Counted from the stretch's first letter, positions 17,779 to 26,849 are shown. The stretch: DNA of 64,000 nt from Actinomadura rifamycini DSM 43936 (GCF_000425065.1 NZ_AULB01000018.1:62001-126000); one strand, 5' to 3'. The notes: generated by a model from the letters alone, not told the origin. Program-made: numbers and translations.

Positions 17779-19395
17779 CTACGAAGCGGGACGGTCCGGT
17801 CGGCCGGGTCCGCCGCGCCAGACGGGCAGCGTGAGCGCCGACGGGCGGGACGCGTCGCGGAACACCGCGAAGGACGTGCGGCGCATCGCCACCGCCCGTC
17901 CGATCGGCTCCCCGGTGCCCGGATTGCGGGCGAACCGGGGGAACGCCCCGCCCGCGAGGACGAGGCGGAGCCGGTGCCCGCGCCGGAACCGGTACCCGGT
18001 CGGGTGCATCTCGACGTCGAGGCGGACGGTCCCCGGCTCGGTGATCCGCACGATGCCGTCGGTGACGTTCCGGGACACGCCGTCCGGGCCGACGTCGCAG
18101 AGCCGCACGAACAGGTCGCCGTGGCCGGTGCTCGTCCGGACGTGGACGGTCGCCGACACCGGGCCGATCAGGTCGAGGTCGCGGTCGAGCGGCGCGCCGG
18201 TCAGCACCGCGACGTCCCCGCGCCGCTCCATCGCCGCGTTGTCGCGCTGCCGTCCTTTGCCCGGTGACAGGAGCGGCCCGCCTATGTTCGGCGTGGGATC
18301 GAACGGGTCGTAAACGAACGTGGCGGGATCGTCCGTCCCCGTCGGTTCGTCCCACGTGAGGCCCTGGGACAGGTAGAGCGGGGTGGGCTCGGTCTCCGGA
18401 GGCGGCCAGGTGTCGAAGTCGAGCCAGCGCCCGGCCCCTTGCAGGTACAGCCGGACGGGCGCGCGCCGCAGCTCGGCGGCGTCCCCCTGGAGGTGCGCGC
18501 GGAGCCACGACACCTGGTCGGCGAGGACGGCCCGCAGCGCCCGCGCGTCGTGCCCCCACGGGCCGATCGTGATGCGGGGGCCGCGCCCGGCGGCGTCCAG
18601 CGCGGCGAAGTCGCGGAGCTGCCCGCGCAGGAACAGGTCCCACCAGCCCGTCACCATGCTCGCGGGCGCGGTGGTCGCGGCGACGGCCGCGCTGTGGTCG
18701 GTCGCGGCCCAGAAGCCGTCGCCGGGCTCGGTGTGCGCGGCGACCTCCCGCAGGAACGGCTCCGGGCGGCCGATCGCCGCGAGGTCCGCCTCCCCGACCG
18801 GCAGGTGCCGCAGCGCCCGCCGGACGCGCCGCGCGTGCAGCGGCGAGCGCCGCTCGTCCCGCGTGCCCATCGACGCCGACCACACCAGCGTGTTGAACAG
18901 CGCCATCGCCCCGCCCGGGTAGAACGAGCCCGCGAACTCCGACGCCGTCACGCCGAGGCCGAGCGCCGCGAGCGGCGGGTCCGCGTACGGCGCGACCGCC
19001 CACTGCGCGAACCCGAGGTAGCTGGCCCCGGCCATCGCGACCCGCCCGTCGCACCACGGCTGCGCCCGCAGCCACGCCAGCGTCGCGAGCCCGTCGTCCC
19101 GCTCGTGGTGGAACGCGCGGAACTCGCCGTCCGAGCCGCCGATGCCCCGCACGTCCTGCACGACGACCTGGAACCCGCGCCGCGCCAGCACCCCCGCGAA
19201 CAGCCGGACGAGCCGCTGCGCCTTCCCGTACGGGGTGCGGACCAGGACGGCCGGGAGCGGGCCCGCGCCGCGCGGCCGGTGCAGGTCGGCGCGCAGGACC
19301 GCGCCGTCCGGCATCGGGACGCGCAGGTCGCGGGCCGTCTCGACCGCCGGCGTCGTCTCCGCGGGCAGCCCGAGGAGGCGGTCAGCGATTCTCAT
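17779..19395 (-). CDS. CocE/NonD-family (X-Pro dipeptidyl-peptidase type) hydrolase
   Basis: A 538-residue alpha/beta-hydrolase of the CocE/NonD family. The N-terminal catalytic part has LVRTPYGK, VVQDVRGIGGSDGEF and the nucleophile elbow AGASYLGF. A helical cap follows, then IGPWGH with the probable catalytic His. The C-terminal half (about 310-520) is a jelly-roll with RFRRGHRLRLVLAGGAFPRFARNPGTG, typical of the family. Members cleave ester or amide bonds in diverse substrates, including cocaine and cephalosporin esters. No signal peptide is seen. Immediately upstream lies a broken DJ-1/PfpI-type gene in the same orientation. Confidence 0.85.
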   Translation of the reverse strand: MRIADRLLGLPAETTPAVETARDLRVPMPDGAVLRADLHRPRGAGPLPAVLVRTPYGKAQRLVRLFAGVLARRGFQVVVQDVRGIGGSDGEFRAFHHERDDGLATLAWLRAQPWCDGRVAMAGASYLGFAQWAVAPYADPPLAALGLGVTASEFAGSFYPGGAMALFNTLVWSASMGTRDERRSPLHARRVRRALRHLPVGEADLAAIGRPEPFLREVAAHTEPGDGFWAATDHSAAVAATTAPASMVTGWWDLFLRGQLRDFAALDAAGRGPRITIGPWGHDARALRAVLADQVSWLRAHLQGDAAELRRAPVRLYLQGAGRWLDFDTWPPPETEPTPLYLSQGLTWDEPTGTDDPATFVYDPFDPTPNIGGPLLSPGKGRQRDNAAMERRGDVAVLTGAPLDRDLDLIGPVSATVHVRTSTGHGDLFVRLCDVGPDGVSRNVTDGIVRITEPGTVRLDVEMHPTGYRFRRGHRLRLVLAGGAFPRFARNPGTGEPIGRAVAMRRTSFAVFRDASRPSALTLPVWRGGPGRPDRPAS

Positions 19396-19447
19396 GGCGT
19401 CGCCTCCGGCGGCACGGGGCCGGGAAAGGTCCGATGTCGCCGCGACC

Positions 19448-19782
19448 GTACATCACCCGGCGGGCGCGGACCGAACGCCACTCGGGGGTGCCCGCCAGGT
19501 AGGGCGGGGCGGGCTCGTACTGGATGTACGTGCGCACCGCGCGCGTGGTCGCGGCCGTGGAGGCGTCCCTCGAGCCAGAGCGCCATGTCGATCCCGGCGG
19601 ACACCCCCTGGCTGGTCACGAGGTTCCCGTCGACGACGTACCGGGCGTCCCGCACCACGGTGACGTCGCCCCGCCGCTCCAGCTCGTCCTCCCACGCCCG
19701 GTGCGTGGCGACGCGGCGGCCCCGCGCCGGGCCCGCCGCGTGCAGCAGGAACGCGCCCGTGCACACATCGCGCCATCGGCTT
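19448..19782 (-). pseudogene. DJ-1/PfpI-type amidotransferase-like gene, 5'-truncated and frameshifted
   Basis: Read on the minus strand, one frame gives VCTGAFLLHAAG, then ATHRAWEDELERRGDVTVV, RYVVDGNLVTSQGVSAGIDMALWL. These are the nucleophile Cys block and the following blocks of DJ-1/PfpI proteins. After GRDHAR (near 19545-19555) the expected continuation (RTYIQYEPAPPYLAGTPEW) appears only in another frame, so a one-base change has broken the gene. The first roughly 90 residues of the family are also missing; coding sense starts abruptly just before the Cys. Assembly error could explain the frameshift, but not the missing 5' part. Confidence 0.7.
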
Positions 19783-19821
19783 CCCCCGGAAAGGGCCGCG
19801 CACAATTATCGGAAATCGCGG

Positions 19822-19851
19822 TTGACACCGCCGGAGCCATGTGGCTTACTT
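19822..19851 (+). promoter_or_regulatory. sigma-70-type promoter for the small basic protein gene
   Basis: TTGACA at 19822-19827 matches the -35 consensus exactly. A weak -10-like CTTACT/TTACTT lies 17-18 bp later. It would start transcription about 220 bp before the ATG at 20076. The 280 bp between the broken DJ-1 gene and that ATG hold no other gene. Confidence 0.5.
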
Positions 19852-20075
19852 CTAACCATGCTGCTTTGATGCTTCTCCGGTTGAGCCGCCCGCGACGTCG
19901 TGTCGCCGGCCCCGCTCCCGAATCCCTCGGCGTCCCGGACGCACCCCGTACCCGCTGCTCGCACGCGTGCGAACGGTGCCGTCGGCGTGCCGTCCCGGCC
20001 TCGCGCCGCCCGCTCACCCTTTTTCACGGCCATTCTTTTCGGCCGAATTCGAGCCTGCCCGGAGGTGGTTCATTC

Positions 20076-20228
20076 ATGCGTGCCATTAACCAGGAGAACA
20101 TCCCCTTCCCGAACGCCAAGAAGAAGAACAAGCGCAAGGGGCCCGACGTGAAGTCGGCGGCGTTCGCGAACCACAACCGGCGGAACGCCCGGCAGCTGCC
20201 GACCCGGCAGCTCAACCGGGGCCGCTGA
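20076..20228 (+). CDS. very basic 50-residue protein of unknown function
   Basis: The ATG at 20076 follows a strong GGAGGTGG ribosome-binding site. The 50-residue product begins MRAINQENIPFPNAKKKNKR and continues with several Lys, Arg and Asn and almost no acidic residues. A Lys-rich patch lies at 15-22 and an Arg/Asn/Gln patch at 34-50. It has no hydrophobic segment, so it is probably cytoplasmic and may bind nucleic acid or ribosomes. It has its own promoter, a roughly 220-nt leader and a strong terminator, so it is a stand-alone unit. I recognise no family. Confidence 0.7.
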   Translation: MRAINQENIPFPNAKKKNKRKGPDVKSAAFANHNRRNARQLPTRQLNRGR

Positions 20229-20236
20229 CCGCCGCC

Positions 20237-20264
20237 CCCGGCCCCGGGTCCGCCCGGGGCCGGG
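20237..20264 (+). terminator. terminator of the small basic protein gene
   Basis: Twelve-bp perfect arms (CCCGGCCCCGGG and CCCGGGGCCGGG) with a 4-nt loop start 8 bp after the stop codon at 20228. Confidence 0.65.
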
Positions 20265-20346
20265 AGCCCTCCACCGGTGCCCTCCACCCCGATCGCTTAC
20301 CCTGAGTAGTCAAGGATCACCGTCGGCGACGCTCGGGGGCTCGGCC

Positions 20347-21753
20347 GTGACGAGGCGAGATCGGTTCCAGTACTGGAGCCGCCGCATGTTCCTGTCCGTG
20401 CGCGGCCGCGCGACCGTGCTCACCATGACGGTGTCCGGACTGTTCCTCGCGCTCGTGTTCGTCCTCGTCCTCCTCCTCGCCCGCGACGCGCTCATGAACC
20501 GGACGGAGGGCACCGCGCAGCGGACCGCCGAACGCGTCGCCTACGACCTGCTCCACGGCGCGTCCTACGCCGACGCCCTCGTCCCGCGGGCCGACGAGGC
20601 GCCGCTGATGCAGGTCATCGACGCGGACGGCCGCATCGTCGCCGCCGATCCCCCCGCCACGGGGCGGCCGCCGCTCGGCCGGAACGCCATCGAGCGGGGC
20701 GAGCTGCTCGTCAGCGGCCGGAGCTGCCTGCCGGACGGCAGCCGCTGCGTGCGCTACTTCGGCGTGCGGCTCCCCGGTGCGGGGCCCCGCGGCGGGATCA
20801 CGGTCATCGCCGCCGAGCCCGTCCCGCTGCTGGGGCAGATCTGGCCGCTGCCGCTCGCCCTCGCCGCGCTCCTGGCCGTGCTGCTCGGGCTGATCGGCTG
20901 GTGGACGTGGCGCACGATCGGGCAGGCGTTCGTCCCCGTCGACCGCATCCGCGCCGGGATGGCCGAGTTCACCGTCCGCGGCCTCGCGCACCGGGTGCCC
21001 GTCCCCCGCACCGGCGGCGAGATCCAGCGCCTCGCCGAGACCGTCAACCGGACCCTCGAACGGCTCGACGAGGCGATGAGCCGCGAGCGCCGCTTCATCT
21101 CCGACGCGTCCCACGACCTGCGCAACCCCATCACCGGGCTCCGCACCCGCCTGGAGTTCGCCCTCGACGAGGACGACCCGGAGGAGTACCGCGAGACGGT
21201 CCGGGCCGCTCTCCGCGACACCGAGCGGCTCAACGACATCGTCGTCGACCTGCTCGAACTGTCCCGGCTCGACTCCCGCGCGCCCGTCCCCGCCGAGCGC
21301 GTCGACCTGGCCGACCTGGCGCGCCGCGAGGTGCGGCGCCGCACGTCCGGCCCGCCCGTCGCCACGCGCCTGGAACCCGGCGCGGTCGTCGAGGCGAACC
21401 CGGTCCGGCTCGCCCGGGTCGTCGGGAACCTCCTCGGCAACGCCGAGCGGCACGCCGCGTCCCGCATCGAGGTGACCGTCGCCCGCGACGGCGGCGAGGC
21501 CGTCCTGCGGGTCGCCGACGACGGCGCGGGCGTCCCCGCGGACGCCCGCGAGCGCATCTTCGAGCGGTTCGCCCGCCTCACCGACTCCCGCCGCCGCGAC
21601 CCCCAGGGCACCGGCCTCGGCCTGCCCATCGCCCGCGAGATCGCCGAGATCTACGGCGGCACCCTCCGCCTCGTCGACGCCCCCGCGGGCGGCCTGCCCG
21701 GCGCCCACTTCGAGATGCGCCTGCCCCTCGCCCCGCCGCCCGAGGCCCCCTGA
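20347..21753 (+). CDS. orphan sensor histidine kinase with HAMP domain
   Basis: A 468-residue membrane kinase. Transmembrane helices at about 24-45 and 164-187 flank an extracytoplasmic sensor of about 115 residues with two Cys. HAMP follows (about 190-240), then the dimerisation box SDASHDLRNPITGL with His256. The ATPase domain has the N box VVGNLLGNAERHA, G1 VADDGAGVP, FERFAR and GTGLGLPIAREI. No response regulator is adjacent on either side, so its partner must be elsewhere. The start is GTG with a weak ribosome-binding site. Confidence 0.9.
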   Translation: MTRRDRFQYWSRRMFLSVRGRATVLTMTVSGLFLALVFVLVLLLARDALMNRTEGTAQRTAERVAYDLLHGASYADALVPRADEAPLMQVIDADGRIVAADPPATGRPPLGRNAIERGELLVSGRSCLPDGSRCVRYFGVRLPGAGPRGGITVIAAEPVPLLGQIWPLPLALAALLAVLLGLIGWWTWRTIGQAFVPVDRIRAGMAEFTVRGLAHRVPVPRTGGEIQRLAETVNRTLERLDEAMSRERRFISDASHDLRNPITGLRTRLEFALDEDDPEEYRETVRAALRDTERLNDIVVDLLELSRLDSRAPVPAERVDLADLARREVRRRTSGPPVATRLEPGAVVEANPVRLARVVGNLLGNAERHAASRIEVTVARDGGEAVLRVADDGAGVPADARERIFERFARLTDSRRRDPQGTGLGLPIAREIAEIYGGTLRLVDAPAGGLPGAHFEMRLPLAPPPEAP

Positions 21754-21783
21754 CCCCGTGCGGCGGGCGCGGCGGGCGGGGCG

Positions 21784-22659
21784 TCAGGCGCCCTTGCGGA
21801 CCACCTCGATGACGCTGCCGAGGCCGTCGGCGCCGTGGCCGGCGTTGACGGTGCGCCAGAACAGGTCGCGGAGCGCGCGGGGGCCCATGGTGTCGATGCC
21901 GGCCGCCTCCGCGGCCTCGACCATGTGGTCGGCGCCGACGGCCATCATGAGCATGCTGTTCTCCCCGCCGGGGCTGTGGCCCGCGTCGGCCTCCTCGGCG
22001 AGGATCCGCAGGAAGCCCATCGGCCCGTCGACGCCGAGCGACGTCACGGTCTCGGTCGCGAACGGGCGGAACTGCTCGGCGGACACGCCCGCCGACTGGA
22101 GCATCGCGATCGAGTGCAGGTAGGCCGTGAGCGTGGACCAGAACAGGTAGAGCTGCGCCTGGTAGTACAGGTTGGACAGCCCGACGTCGGCGCCGACGTA
22201 GGTGGTGTCGCCGAGCACGCGCAGCGTTTCCCTGTGCCGGTCCAGAAGCGCCTCCGGGCCGCTGTACATGATGTACGCGCCGGGCTGCCCGATGCCCGGG
22301 GGCGGCACCATGACGCCTCCCGTGAGCAGCTCGGCGCCCTTGCCCGCGGCCCATTCGGCCGCGCGGCGCAGCTCGTCCGGGCTGCCGGAGCTGAGGTTCA
22401 CCAGGACGCGGCCCTTCATCTCGGCGCCGTCCAGCGAGTCGTACATCGCCTTGTAGTCGGTCTGGCTGATGACCACGAGTCCGGACGCGGCGAGCGCGTC
22501 GTCCGGGGTCGCGGCCAGGGTCGCGCCCTGCTCGACCAGGGGCGCGGCCTTGGACGCGGTGCGGTTCCACACGGTGGTCGGGTGGCCGTTCTTCAGGAAC
22601 GTTTCCGCCATCGCCTTGCCCATCGGGCCGAGGCCGACGACCGTCACCGGAGCCTTCAT
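21784..22659 (-). CDS. NAD(P)-binding oxidoreductase, imine reductase / beta-hydroxyacid dehydrogenase-like
   Basis: A 291-residue enzyme. The N-terminal Rossmann fold has TVVGLGPMGKAMAETFLKNGH and NRTASKAAPLVEQGA, the layout of beta-hydroxyacid dehydrogenases and of NADPH imine reductases. The Ser/Thr-Lys catalytic lysine of hydroxyacid dehydrogenases is not obvious in the C-terminal helical half (GLSNLYYQAQLYLFW), which favours an imine reductase. I chose the second of two adjacent ATGs (22659) because GGGAGG then lies 4 bp upstream; the first (22662) is too close. It is divergent from a SARP regulator gene, which probably controls it. Confidence 0.8.
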   Translation of the reverse strand: MKAPVTVVGLGPMGKAMAETFLKNGHPTTVWNRTASKAAPLVEQGATLAATPDDALAASGLVVISQTDYKAMYDSLDGAEMKGRVLVNLSSGSPDELRRAAEWAAGKGAELLTGGVMVPPPGIGQPGAYIMYSGPEALLDRHRETLRVLGDTTYVGADVGLSNLYYQAQLYLFWSTLTAYLHSIAMLQSAGVSAEQFRPFATETVTSLGVDGPMGFLRILAEEADAGHSPGGENSMLMMAVGADHMVEAAEAAGIDTMGPRALRDLFWRTVNAGHGADGLGSVIEVVRKGA

Positions 22660-22724
22660 CATTCCTCCCATAGCGGTGCGCTTTTCGTGATGGCTCCACG
22701 GTCGCCGGGGGCACTTCGGATGTC

Positions 22725-22742
22725 CTACGGGTCCGTCCGTAG
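22725..22742. promoter_or_regulatory. inverted repeat between oxidoreductase and SARP genes
   Basis: CTACGG and CCGTAG are perfect 6-bp arms separated by 6 bp, located 20 bp before the SARP start and about 65 bp before the divergent oxidoreductase start. It is a candidate operator for a regulator controlling both genes. Confidence 0.4.
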
Positions 22743-22761
22743 CGGGATATACGGTGACGAA

Positions 22762-25700
22762 ATGCGCTTCGGGGTGTTGGGGCCGCTCGCGGTGTGGACG
22801 GGCGACGGGACGGCCCTGCGGGTCCCGGAGACGAAGGTCCGCGCGGTCCTCGCGGCGCTGCTGGCCGAGCCCGGCCGGACGGTGTCCGCCGACCGGCTGG
22901 TCGACGCGCTGTGGGGCGACCGGCCGCCACGCAACCCCGCCGGAACGCTCCAGGCGCGGGTGTCGCAGCTCCGCAAGGTGCTGGACGACGCCGAACCGGG
23001 CGCGCGGGCCCTGATCGCGACGCGTCCGTCCGGGTACGTCCTGCTGGCCGAGCCGGACGCGGTCGACGCGGGGCGGTTCGCGGCGCTGCTCGTCCGGGCC
23101 CGGGACACGGCGGACGCGCTCGCCCGGGCGCGGCTGCTCGGGGACGCGCTGGCGCTGTGGCGCGGCCCCGCGTTCGCCGACTTCGCGGACGCCGCGTTCG
23201 TCCGGGAGGCGGCCGCCGGGCTGGAGGAGCGGCGGCTCGCGGCCCTGGAGGAGCACGCCGAGGCGCGGCTCGACCTGGGCGAGCACGCGGCGCTGGCGGC
23301 GGAGCTGGCCGGGCCGGTGGCGCGGGCGCCGCTGCGGGAGCGGCTGCGGGCGGCGCACCTGCGGGCCCTGCACCGGGCCGGGCGGCGCGGCGAGGCCCTC
23401 ACCGGCTACCACGACCTGCGCGAACGGCTCGCGGAGGAACTGGGCGTCGACCCGAGTCCCGAACTGTCGGAGCTGTTCCAGGAGATCCTGGAGGACCGTC
23501 CCGCCGAGCCGGTGCGGCCGCGGCCGGCCGCCCGGCTGCCGGTGCCGCTGGACGAGCTGATCGGGCGGGACGCGGCGGTCGAGCGGGCCCGCGCGCTGCT
23601 GCGCGAGCACCGGCTCGTGACGATGACCGGCCCGGGCGGGGTCGGGAAGACGCGGCTGGCGCTGGAGACGGCCGGGCGGTCGGCCGCCGACCACCCGGAC
23701 GGCGCCTGGTTCGTCGAGCTGGCGCCGGAGCGGCCGCGCACGGCGGCGGACGTCGCCGAGCTGGTCGCGCGCACGCTGGGGCTGCGGGACGAACCGGCCG
23801 ATCCGGGCGCGGGGATCGCGGCGCGGCTCGCCGACGCGCTGCGCGGGCGCCGCGCCCTGCTCGTCCTGGACAACTGCGAGCACGTCGCCGAACCGGCCGC
23901 CGAGCTGGCCGGACGCCTGCTGGCCGAGGCGCCGGGCCTGCGGATCCTCGCGACGTCGCGGGAGCCGCTCGGGGTGCCGGGCGAGCGGCTCCAAATCGTC
24001 CCGCCGCTGGACCTGCCGGGCCGCACCGATCCCGGCGACCTGCGGCGGTCCGGGGCGGTCCGGCTGTTCGTCGCGCGGGCGTCGGCGGCGGCGCCCGGGT
24101 TCGCGCTGGACGCGGCGGCGGCGCCGTGGGTCGCGTCGATCTGCCGGCGGCTCGACGGCGTCCCGCTGGCGCTGGAGCTGGCGGCGACGCGCGTCCGGGC
24201 GCTGGGGGTGCGGGAGCTGGCGGCGGCGCTGGACGACCGGTTCCGGGTGCTGGGCGGCGCCCGGCGCGGGCCGGAGCGGCAGCGGACGCTGCGCGCGACG
24301 ATCGACTGGAGCTGGGGGCTGCTCGGCGGGGACGAGCGGGCGGCGCTGCGGCGGCTCGCGGTGCACGCGGGCGGCTGCACGGCGGACGCGGCGGCGGAGG
24401 TGTCCGGCGCGGACCTCGACGTCCTCGCCCGGCTGGTGGACCGCTCCCTCGTCGTGCGGGGCGCGGACGGCCGGTACCGGCTGCTGGAGTCGATCGCCGC
24501 GTACGGGCTGGAGCGGCTGCGGGAGGCGGGCGAGGAGGACGGGCAGCGGCTGCGGCACGCCCGGTACCTGGTGGGGCTCGCGGAGCGGGCGGCGGGCGGG
24601 CTGCGCGGACCGGAGCAGGCGCGGTGGCTCGGCCGGCTGGACGCGGAGGCCGCCGGGTTCCGCGCGGCGCTGGAGCACGCGCCGCCGGACCTCGCGCTGC
24701 GGCTCGTGAACGCGCTGGCCTGGCACTGGTACCTGCGCGGCCGCTTCGGCGAGGCCCGCGGCGCGTTCGCGGACGTCCTGGCGTCGGCGGCCGGGGATTC
24801 CGGGGGCGCTGAGCGGCGGGAGGCGGAGACGTGGCTCGCGGTGATGACGATGGCGTCCGGGGAGAGCTCGGACTCCGACGAGCTCCGCCGCGCCGCCCTG
24901 GAGCGGTACGGGGACGCCGACCCGTTCGACAGAGCGAAGGCGCAGTGGCTCCTGAGCCACGTGCACTGGGCCTACGGCGACTTGCAGGCGGGCCATGACC
25001 GGGTGAACGAGGCCCTGGCCGTCTTCCGCGCGCGCGCCGACCGCTGGTACACGGCCGCCGCTCTCGCCACCCGCGCCATGCTCTCCGTGGGGCGCGGCGA
25101 CGTGGCGTCCATGCGGGCGGACGCCGCCGAGAGCCTGGAGCTGTTCGACGGTCTCGGCGATCCGTGGGGGCGCCTGGAGGCGACGAGCGTCCTGTCCCAG
25201 CACGCCGAGATCACCGGCGACTACGCGGCGGCGGCGGACCGGCTGCGCGCCGGGCTGCGGCTCGCCGAGGAGCTGGGGATGTGGCCGGAGGCGTCGTTCC
25301 GGCTGTCGGGGCTGGGCCGGATCGCGCTGCTCCGCGGCGCCCTCGTCGAGGCCCACGACCTGCACGACCGCGCGCTCTGCACGGCGGCGCGGCACGCGTC
25401 GAAGTCGGCCGAGGAGTTCGCCGAGGTGGGGCTCGGGCTGGTCGCGCGGGCGCGCGGCGACCTCGACGCCGCCGAGGCGCACCTGCGCGCCCCGCTGGGC
25501 TGGCTGCGCGCCATCGGCGGGACGGCCGGGGTCGCGTTCGTGCTCGCGCAGCTCGGCTTCGTCGCCGAGGAGCGCGGCGACGCGGAAGCGGCGTCCGCTC
25601 TGCACACCGAGAGCCTGGCGGCCGCCCGCGCGACCGGCGACCCGCGCGCGGTCGCGCTGGCGCTGGAGGGGCTCGCGGGCGCCCGGTCCCTCGCGGGCCT

Positions 25701-25872
25701 GCACGGGGAGGCCGTCCGGCTGCTGCGCGAGGCGGCGGAGCTGCGGGCGTCGGCCGGGGCGCCGCTGCCGCCGGGCGAGCGGCGCGAAGTCGACCGGATC
25801 GGCGGGAGGATCACCGACGCTCTCGGCGTTGCCCCTTTTGACGGAAATATCCCCGAGAGGACGTCCCGATGA
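22762..25872 (+). CDS. AfsR/SARP-type transcriptional regulator with BTAD, NB-ARC and TPR-like domains
   Basis: A 1036-residue regulator. Domains in order: winged-helix DNA-binding (about 1-92, LGPLAVWTGDG ... SGYVLLAEPDAVDAGRF), bacterial transcriptional activator domain (about 95-245), NB-ARC ATPase with Walker A GPGGVGKT at 290-297 and Walker B ALLVLDNCEH. The DNA-binding winged helix of NB-ARC and C-terminal TPR-like repeats fill the rest. Proteins of this layout activate secondary-metabolite or detoxification genes. The true start (MRFGVLGPL) is at 22762; the longer open frame is shadow. The gene overlaps the N-acetyltransferase start by 4 bp and is divergent from the oxidoreductase. Confidence 0.9.
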   Translation: MRFGVLGPLAVWTGDGTALRVPETKVRAVLAALLAEPGRTVSADRLVDALWGDRPPRNPAGTLQARVSQLRKVLDDAEPGARALIATRPSGYVLLAEPDAVDAGRFAALLVRARDTADALARARLLGDALALWRGPAFADFADAAFVREAAAGLEERRLAALEEHAEARLDLGEHAALAAELAGPVARAPLRERLRAAHLRALHRAGRRGEALTGYHDLRERLAEELGVDPSPELSELFQEILEDRPAEPVRPRPAARLPVPLDELIGRDAAVERARALLREHRLVTMTGPGGVGKTRLALETAGRSAADHPDGAWFVELAPERPRTAADVAELVARTLGLRDEPADPGAGIAARLADALRGRRALLVLDNCEHVAEPAAELAGRLLAEAPGLRILATSREPLGVPGERLQIVPPLDLPGRTDPGDLRRSGAVRLFVARASAAAPGFALDAAAAPWVASICRRLDGVPLALELAATRVRALGVRELAAALDDRFRVLGGARRGPERQRTLRATIDWSWGLLGGDERAALRRLAVHAGGCTADAAAEVSGADLDVLARLVDRSLVVRGADGRYRLLESIAAYGLERLREAGEEDGQRLRHARYLVGLAERAAGGLRGPEQARWLGRLDAEAAGFRAALEHAPPDLALRLVNALAWHWYLRGRFGEARGAFADVLASAAGDSGGAERREAETWLAVMTMASGESSDSDELRRAALERYGDADPFDRAKAQWLLSHVHWAYGDLQAGHDRVNEALAVFRARADRWYTAAALATRAMLSVGRGDVASMRADAAESLELFDGLGDPWGRLEATSVLSQHAEITGDYAAAADRLRAGLRLAEELGMWPEASFRLSGLGRIALLRGALVEAHDLHDRALCTAARHASKSAEEFAEVGLGLVARARGDLDAAEAHLRAPLGWLRAIGGTAGVAFVLAQLGFVAEERGDAEAASALHTESLAAARATGDPRAVALALEGLAGARSLAGLHGEAVRLLREAAELRASAGAPLPPGERREVDRIGGRITDALGVAPFDGNIPERTSR

Positions 25873-26807
25873 CCACGGCAGACACGGCACCGGCCCCCGC
25901 GGCGGGCCCGGCGGAAGACCCCGGAGCGGACCGCGCGGAAGACCTCGGCTTCGGCTGGCGCGGCGACGCGGTCGACCTGCCCGCCTACCTGGAGCGCGTC
26001 GGCCTCGACGCCGGGCTCCCGCCGACGGAGGCCGCGCTGCGCGCCCTGCACCGCGCGCACGTCACGTCCATCCCGTTCGAGAACCTGGAGATCATGCTGG
26101 GCCGGCCGATCGAGACCGGCCTGGAGGCCGTGCAGGACAAGCTGGTCCGGCGGCCGCGCGGCGGCTACTGCTTCGAGCACAGCGCCCTGTTCGCGGCGGT
26201 GCTGGAGCGGCTCGGCTTCCAGGTGACCGGCCTGCTCGGGCGCGTGATGATGGGCGCGCGGAAGCTGCGCCCGCCGACGCACGGCATCCTGCACGTCCGC
26301 CTCCCGGACCGGCCGGCGGACGAGCCGGGCTGGCTCTGCGACGTCGGGTTCGGCGGCGGGCCGCTGGAGCCGCTGCGGTTCGCCGGCGGCGCGGCGGTCG
26401 AGCAGGACGGCTGGGCCTACCGCCTGCGGCGGGACCCGGCGGGGCCGGGGCCGCTCGGCTCGGCCGACCGCTGGGAGCTGCACCAGCGCGATCCCGGCGG
26501 CTGGATCCGGCGGCACGTCTTCACGACGGACGAGGCGTACCGGATCGACTTCGAGGCGCTCAACTTCTTCGTGTACGCGCATCCGCGCTCGCCGTTCACG
26601 ACGCGCCCGTTCGTCCAGCGGTTCCTGGCCGAGGAGCACCGCGTGCTGGACGGGACGACCGCCACTGTCACGCGTCCGGACGGGTCCGTCGAGACGCGCG
26701 AGCACGCGCCCGCCGCGCTCCCGGACGTCCTGGCCTCGGAGTTCGCGATCACGCTGGAGGGCGACGACCCGGCCCGGCTCGTCGCGTGGCTCGAAGCGCG
26801 CGCGTGA
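25869..26807 (+). CDS. arylamine N-acetyltransferase
   Basis: A 312-residue NAT-family enzyme that moves an acetyl group from acetyl-CoA to arylamines or hydrazines, or acts as an amide synthase in natural-product assembly. The catalytic triad is visible: Cys101 in RGGYCFEHS, His138 in PTHGILHV and Asp158 in LCDVGFGG. Early family blocks IPFENLEI and DKLVRRPRGGYC are also present. The first roughly 30 residues are an Ala/Pro-rich extension. It is translationally coupled to the SARP gene (4-bp ATGA overlap), so both are expressed together. Confidence 0.95.
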   Translation: MTTADTAPAPAAGPAEDPGADRAEDLGFGWRGDAVDLPAYLERVGLDAGLPPTEAALRALHRAHVTSIPFENLEIMLGRPIETGLEAVQDKLVRRPRGGYCFEHSALFAAVLERLGFQVTGLLGRVMMGARKLRPPTHGILHVRLPDRPADEPGWLCDVGFGGGPLEPLRFAGGAAVEQDGWAYRLRRDPAGPGPLGSADRWELHQRDPGGWIRRHVFTTDEAYRIDFEALNFFVYAHPRSPFTTRPFVQRFLAEEHRVLDGTTATVTRPDGSVETREHAPAALPDVLASEFAITLEGDDPARLVAWLEARA

Positions 26808-26824
26808 CCGGGGTGGCGCGCACG

Positions 26825-26849
26825 AACCTGGACTTGTAGTATCCCGGTT
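26825..26849 (+). promoter_or_regulatory. putative Rrf2 operator overlapping its own promoter
   Basis: Arms AACCTGGA (26825-26832) and TCCCGGTT (26842-26849) form an imperfect inverted repeat directly before the Rrf2 ATG. A second AACCTGGA followed by TATTCCCC lies at 27382-27396, before the AhpD-like gene. The shared element suggests autoregulation plus control of the neighbour. Confidence 0.5.
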
